NCBI GenBank assembly: GCA_910584955.1
Contig: CAJUDC010000018.1
Location: forward strand, 1 to 25,917
DNA: 25,917 nt
Direction: 5' to 3'
Source of the DNA: an uncultured Paraprevotella sp.
GTDB taxonomy: Bacteria; Bacteroidota; Bacteroidia; Bacteroidales; Bacteroidaceae
In this document: positions 24,184-25,917 of the stretch, piece by piece
How positions within the stretch are numbered: the stretch's first letter is position 1
Layout: each line of letters opens with the position of its first letter
The notes under the pieces: generated by a model
Told to the model about the DNA's origin: nothing
Seen by the model: the letters and a program-made list of their open reading frames with translations, nothing else
Databases searched by the model: none
Made by a program: the position numbers and the translations under genes

Positions 24184-24882
24184 ATGTCAACCAAACCGTT
24201 TCACCGTCATCTGGAGGTCAAAGGGCTACCGCTCTACTGGATTCTCCTTATTTATCTTATCATAGGCTTCTTCTATCCGGCCATCGGCTTCCTGGCCCTT
24301 ATCTGTATGATAGCCCCTGTGGCTTTTTCCGTTCGCAAAGGCCGCTGGTGGTGCGGGAACGCCTGTCCGCGCGGCAACTTCTACGACCGCATATTATCTA
24401 AATACTCGCCTCATCGTCCGATACCCGCATTTGTACGTTCATTCGGGTTTCGCTTCTTTATGGTGTTGTTTATTTTCGGTATGTTCGGCAGTCAGATGTA
24501 TTTTGCCTGGGGCGACTGGAACGCCATGGGAAAAGTATTCTGGAACATTATTCTGCTTACCACGCTCGTAGGTATCGTTTTGGCATTCATCTATGCACCT
24601 CGAACCTGGTGCTCATTTTGTCCGATGGGAACACTTTCTTCGTGGGTGGCTCCCCGCAAAGGCAAATTACCCGAAAAGTACCGCCGCATACGCGTCAGCA
24701 GCAAATGTCAGATGAAGTGTAAAAGCTGTGCCCGTGTCTGTCCCATGCAGCTCACGCCTTATGACAGTCGCGGACAAGAAGACGGCTATTTACATCCCGA
24801 TTGCATTAAGTGCGGGAAATGCGTTATGGCCTGCCCGATTAAAATTATGAAGTTAGACCAATCTATGCAGGCTACCAACTGA
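24184..24882 (+). CDS. NapH/NosR-like polyferredoxin membrane protein (4Fe-4S)
   Basis: This is predicted to be an inner-membrane electron-transfer protein. The 232-residue protein has hydrophobic helices around residues 16-48, 90-108 and 119-138. They carry two inter-helix cysteine motifs typical of NapH/NosR/RdxA: CGNACPRG (Cys57, Cys61) and CSFCPMG (Cys143, Cys146). The C-terminus carries cysteine clusters for two 4Fe-4S centres, CQMKCKSCARVCP (175-187) and CIKCGKCVMACP (207-218). It lacks the periplasmic FMN domain of NosR and is about the size of NapH. The partner is unknown, since no nitrate or nitrous oxide reductase gene is nearby. Its divergence from oxyR suggests a role in redox or oxygen stress, perhaps repair or reduction of an envelope or cytosolic target. 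Confidence 0.83.
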   Translation: MSTKPFHRHLEVKGLPLYWILLIYLIIGFFYPAIGFLALICMIAPVAFSVRKGRWWCGNACPRGNFYDRILSKYSPHRPIPAFVRSFGFRFFMVLFIFGMFGSQMYFAWGDWNAMGKVFWNIILLTTLVGIVLAFIYAPRTWCSFCPMGTLSSWVAPRKGKLPEKYRRIRVSSKCQMKCKSCARVCPMQLTPYDSRGQEDGYLHPDCIKCGKCVMACPIKIMKLDQSMQATN

Positions 24883-24899
24883 ACATGTTGATAAATACA

Positions 24900-24941
24900 G
24901 AACGGATTTTGATGGAAATAAAAACGTACTTTAATCCGTTC
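24900..24941. terminator. Possible stem-loop after the iron-sulfur gene
   Basis: GAACGGATT (24900-24908) pairs with AATCCGTTC (24933-24941) across a 24-base loop. There is no T-run after it. It is a weak terminator candidate between convergent genes. Confidence 0.4.
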
Positions 24942-25039
24942 CGTATTCTAAAGCTTCATACCCAGCAGCAACCAATCTGAACATTCTCCATTCCGCATAT
25001 CTTATCCCTAAATTCCGCTAACAAATAAAAAGTCACCGG

Positions 25040-25849
25040 TTACTTGTCAGTAAAACGAAACCAATTAAAATCCACATAACCATCTACTCCCGGTTCAGTA
25101 GTACTGAAATTGAACAAAGCAAAACGATTAGCTGTCCAGGGGAGTCCCAATCCCATTTGAAGTGCGTTTCCTATACGTTTAAAATGAACACCATCCAAAC
25201 TGTAATAAAACAAAGCACTGAAATCTTTATCTGTTGCTCGCACACGAATCCAAATGTGGTCTCCAGTAAAGTTTTCCACGACTTCCATCTCCCGATCATC
25301 ATTGCACATTATGATTGTACGCACCCCGTACTCCTTCCGTACAGCCACATAGGCATAAGGAAATTCAAATATTCCGAAACCGGCCACATTTCCGTCTTTC
25401 ATACCTGTAACCTCCATTTCAACGGTTCCTTCCGAATTCGGTCCTTGAACGCGCTGTGTCAACGTATTTCGTGCCTCTTTAAGCGTTTCTGCCTGCGATG
25501 CTCTCAAACGCATATAGCCTTTGCGTTCGTTCAAAGACCACCGAGTATTATCAGGGTTATGGTTCCACTGCCATTGCAGCCCCAATTTCCGTTTATTGAA
25601 TTCGTCCGTTGTCGCCGGACTCTTAAGTTTTGATTTTTTCCCGACTGAGGGTTTAGAATAGGTAACCACATCTTTACCACAATCACCTAACATCGGCCAG
25701 CCCTCAACCCATGTCACAGGAACCAAGCAAGGCACTCGCCCCATAGGACCTCGGTCTTGCATAATCACAAACCACCAGTCTCCATTTTTCAATTGCACCA
25801 TTCCCCCTTGATGCAAGCCATTAGGAGGATATGAGCTATTATCATTCAT
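25040..25849 (-). pseudogene. N-terminally truncated GH43 (subfamily 12-like) with C-terminal concanavalin-like domain
   Basis: The readable frame of 269 residues starts in the middle of a catalytic domain. NGLHQGGMVQLKNGDWWFVI (10-29), DRGPMGRVP (32-40) and WVEGWPMLG are last-blade motifs of GH43 beta-xylosidase/arabinofuranosidase proteins. They are followed by the usual beta-sandwich C-terminal domain (LRASQAETLKEARNTLTQR, FALFNFST). A full enzyme would have about 500-550 residues, with a signal peptide and the catalytic Asp/Asp/Glu, all absent here. Upstream of the ATG an in-frame TAG lies five codons away. The remaining 68 bases to the window edge are AT-rich with stops in all three minus frames, so the missing half is not just displaced by one frameshift. 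Whether the fragment is still translated is unknown. Confidence 0.7.
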
Positions 25850-25917
25850 AATTAACTTATGCTACTCGTTGGTTGAATTAAAGTTTTAAATATCTACAAA
25901 TGAAAAAGTTGCACAAT

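Overview
The window looks like a chromosomal segment of a Bacteroides species or a very close relative. The signs are several Bacteroides-type promoters (-7 box TAnnTTTG, usually TATCTTTG), the conserved blocks surE-lpxB and parA-parB-DUF5683-mltD-rel, a propeller/Y_Y_Y/AraC membrane regulator, and many secreted glycan-degrading enzymes. No rRNA, tRNA, CRISPR array or insertion sequence was found.

Left third (1-8361): housekeeping genes. On the minus strand surE and lpxB overlap by 4 bases (ATGA). Divergent from them, and probably one operon, run parA, parB, a DUF5683 membrane protein that starts at TTG inside the parB stop, an MltD-like lytic transglycosylase, and a bifunctional (p)ppGpp synthetase/hydrolase. 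Two tandem hairpins close the operon.

Junction (8362-10776): an AT-rich, gene-poor stretch. It holds one lipoprotein gene on the minus strand, overlapped by the decayed start of a family 2 glycosyltransferase, and about 660 bp of almost empty sequence.

Middle (10777-21642): an ECF sigma factor and its zinc-type anti-sigma factor, which carries a large periplasmic domain. Then comes a membrane-spanning sensor with a periplasmic propeller and a cytoplasmic AraC domain but no kinase or receiver. Next is a compact operon of three periplasmic enzymes: GH43 with an F5/8-type C domain, GH115 alpha-glucuronidase, and a CE6/SASA-type acetylesterase. The likely target is an acetylated, (methyl)glucuronic-acid-bearing hemicellulose or arabinogalactan. 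No SusC/SusD pair is visible, so glycan import must be encoded elsewhere.

Right end (21643-25917): a secreted beta-propeller hydrolase-like protein with its own promoter and terminator; an OxyR-type peroxide regulator divergent from a NapH/NosR-like polyferredoxin membrane protein; and, at the edge on the minus strand, the C-terminal part of a GH43 enzyme whose N-terminal half is missing.
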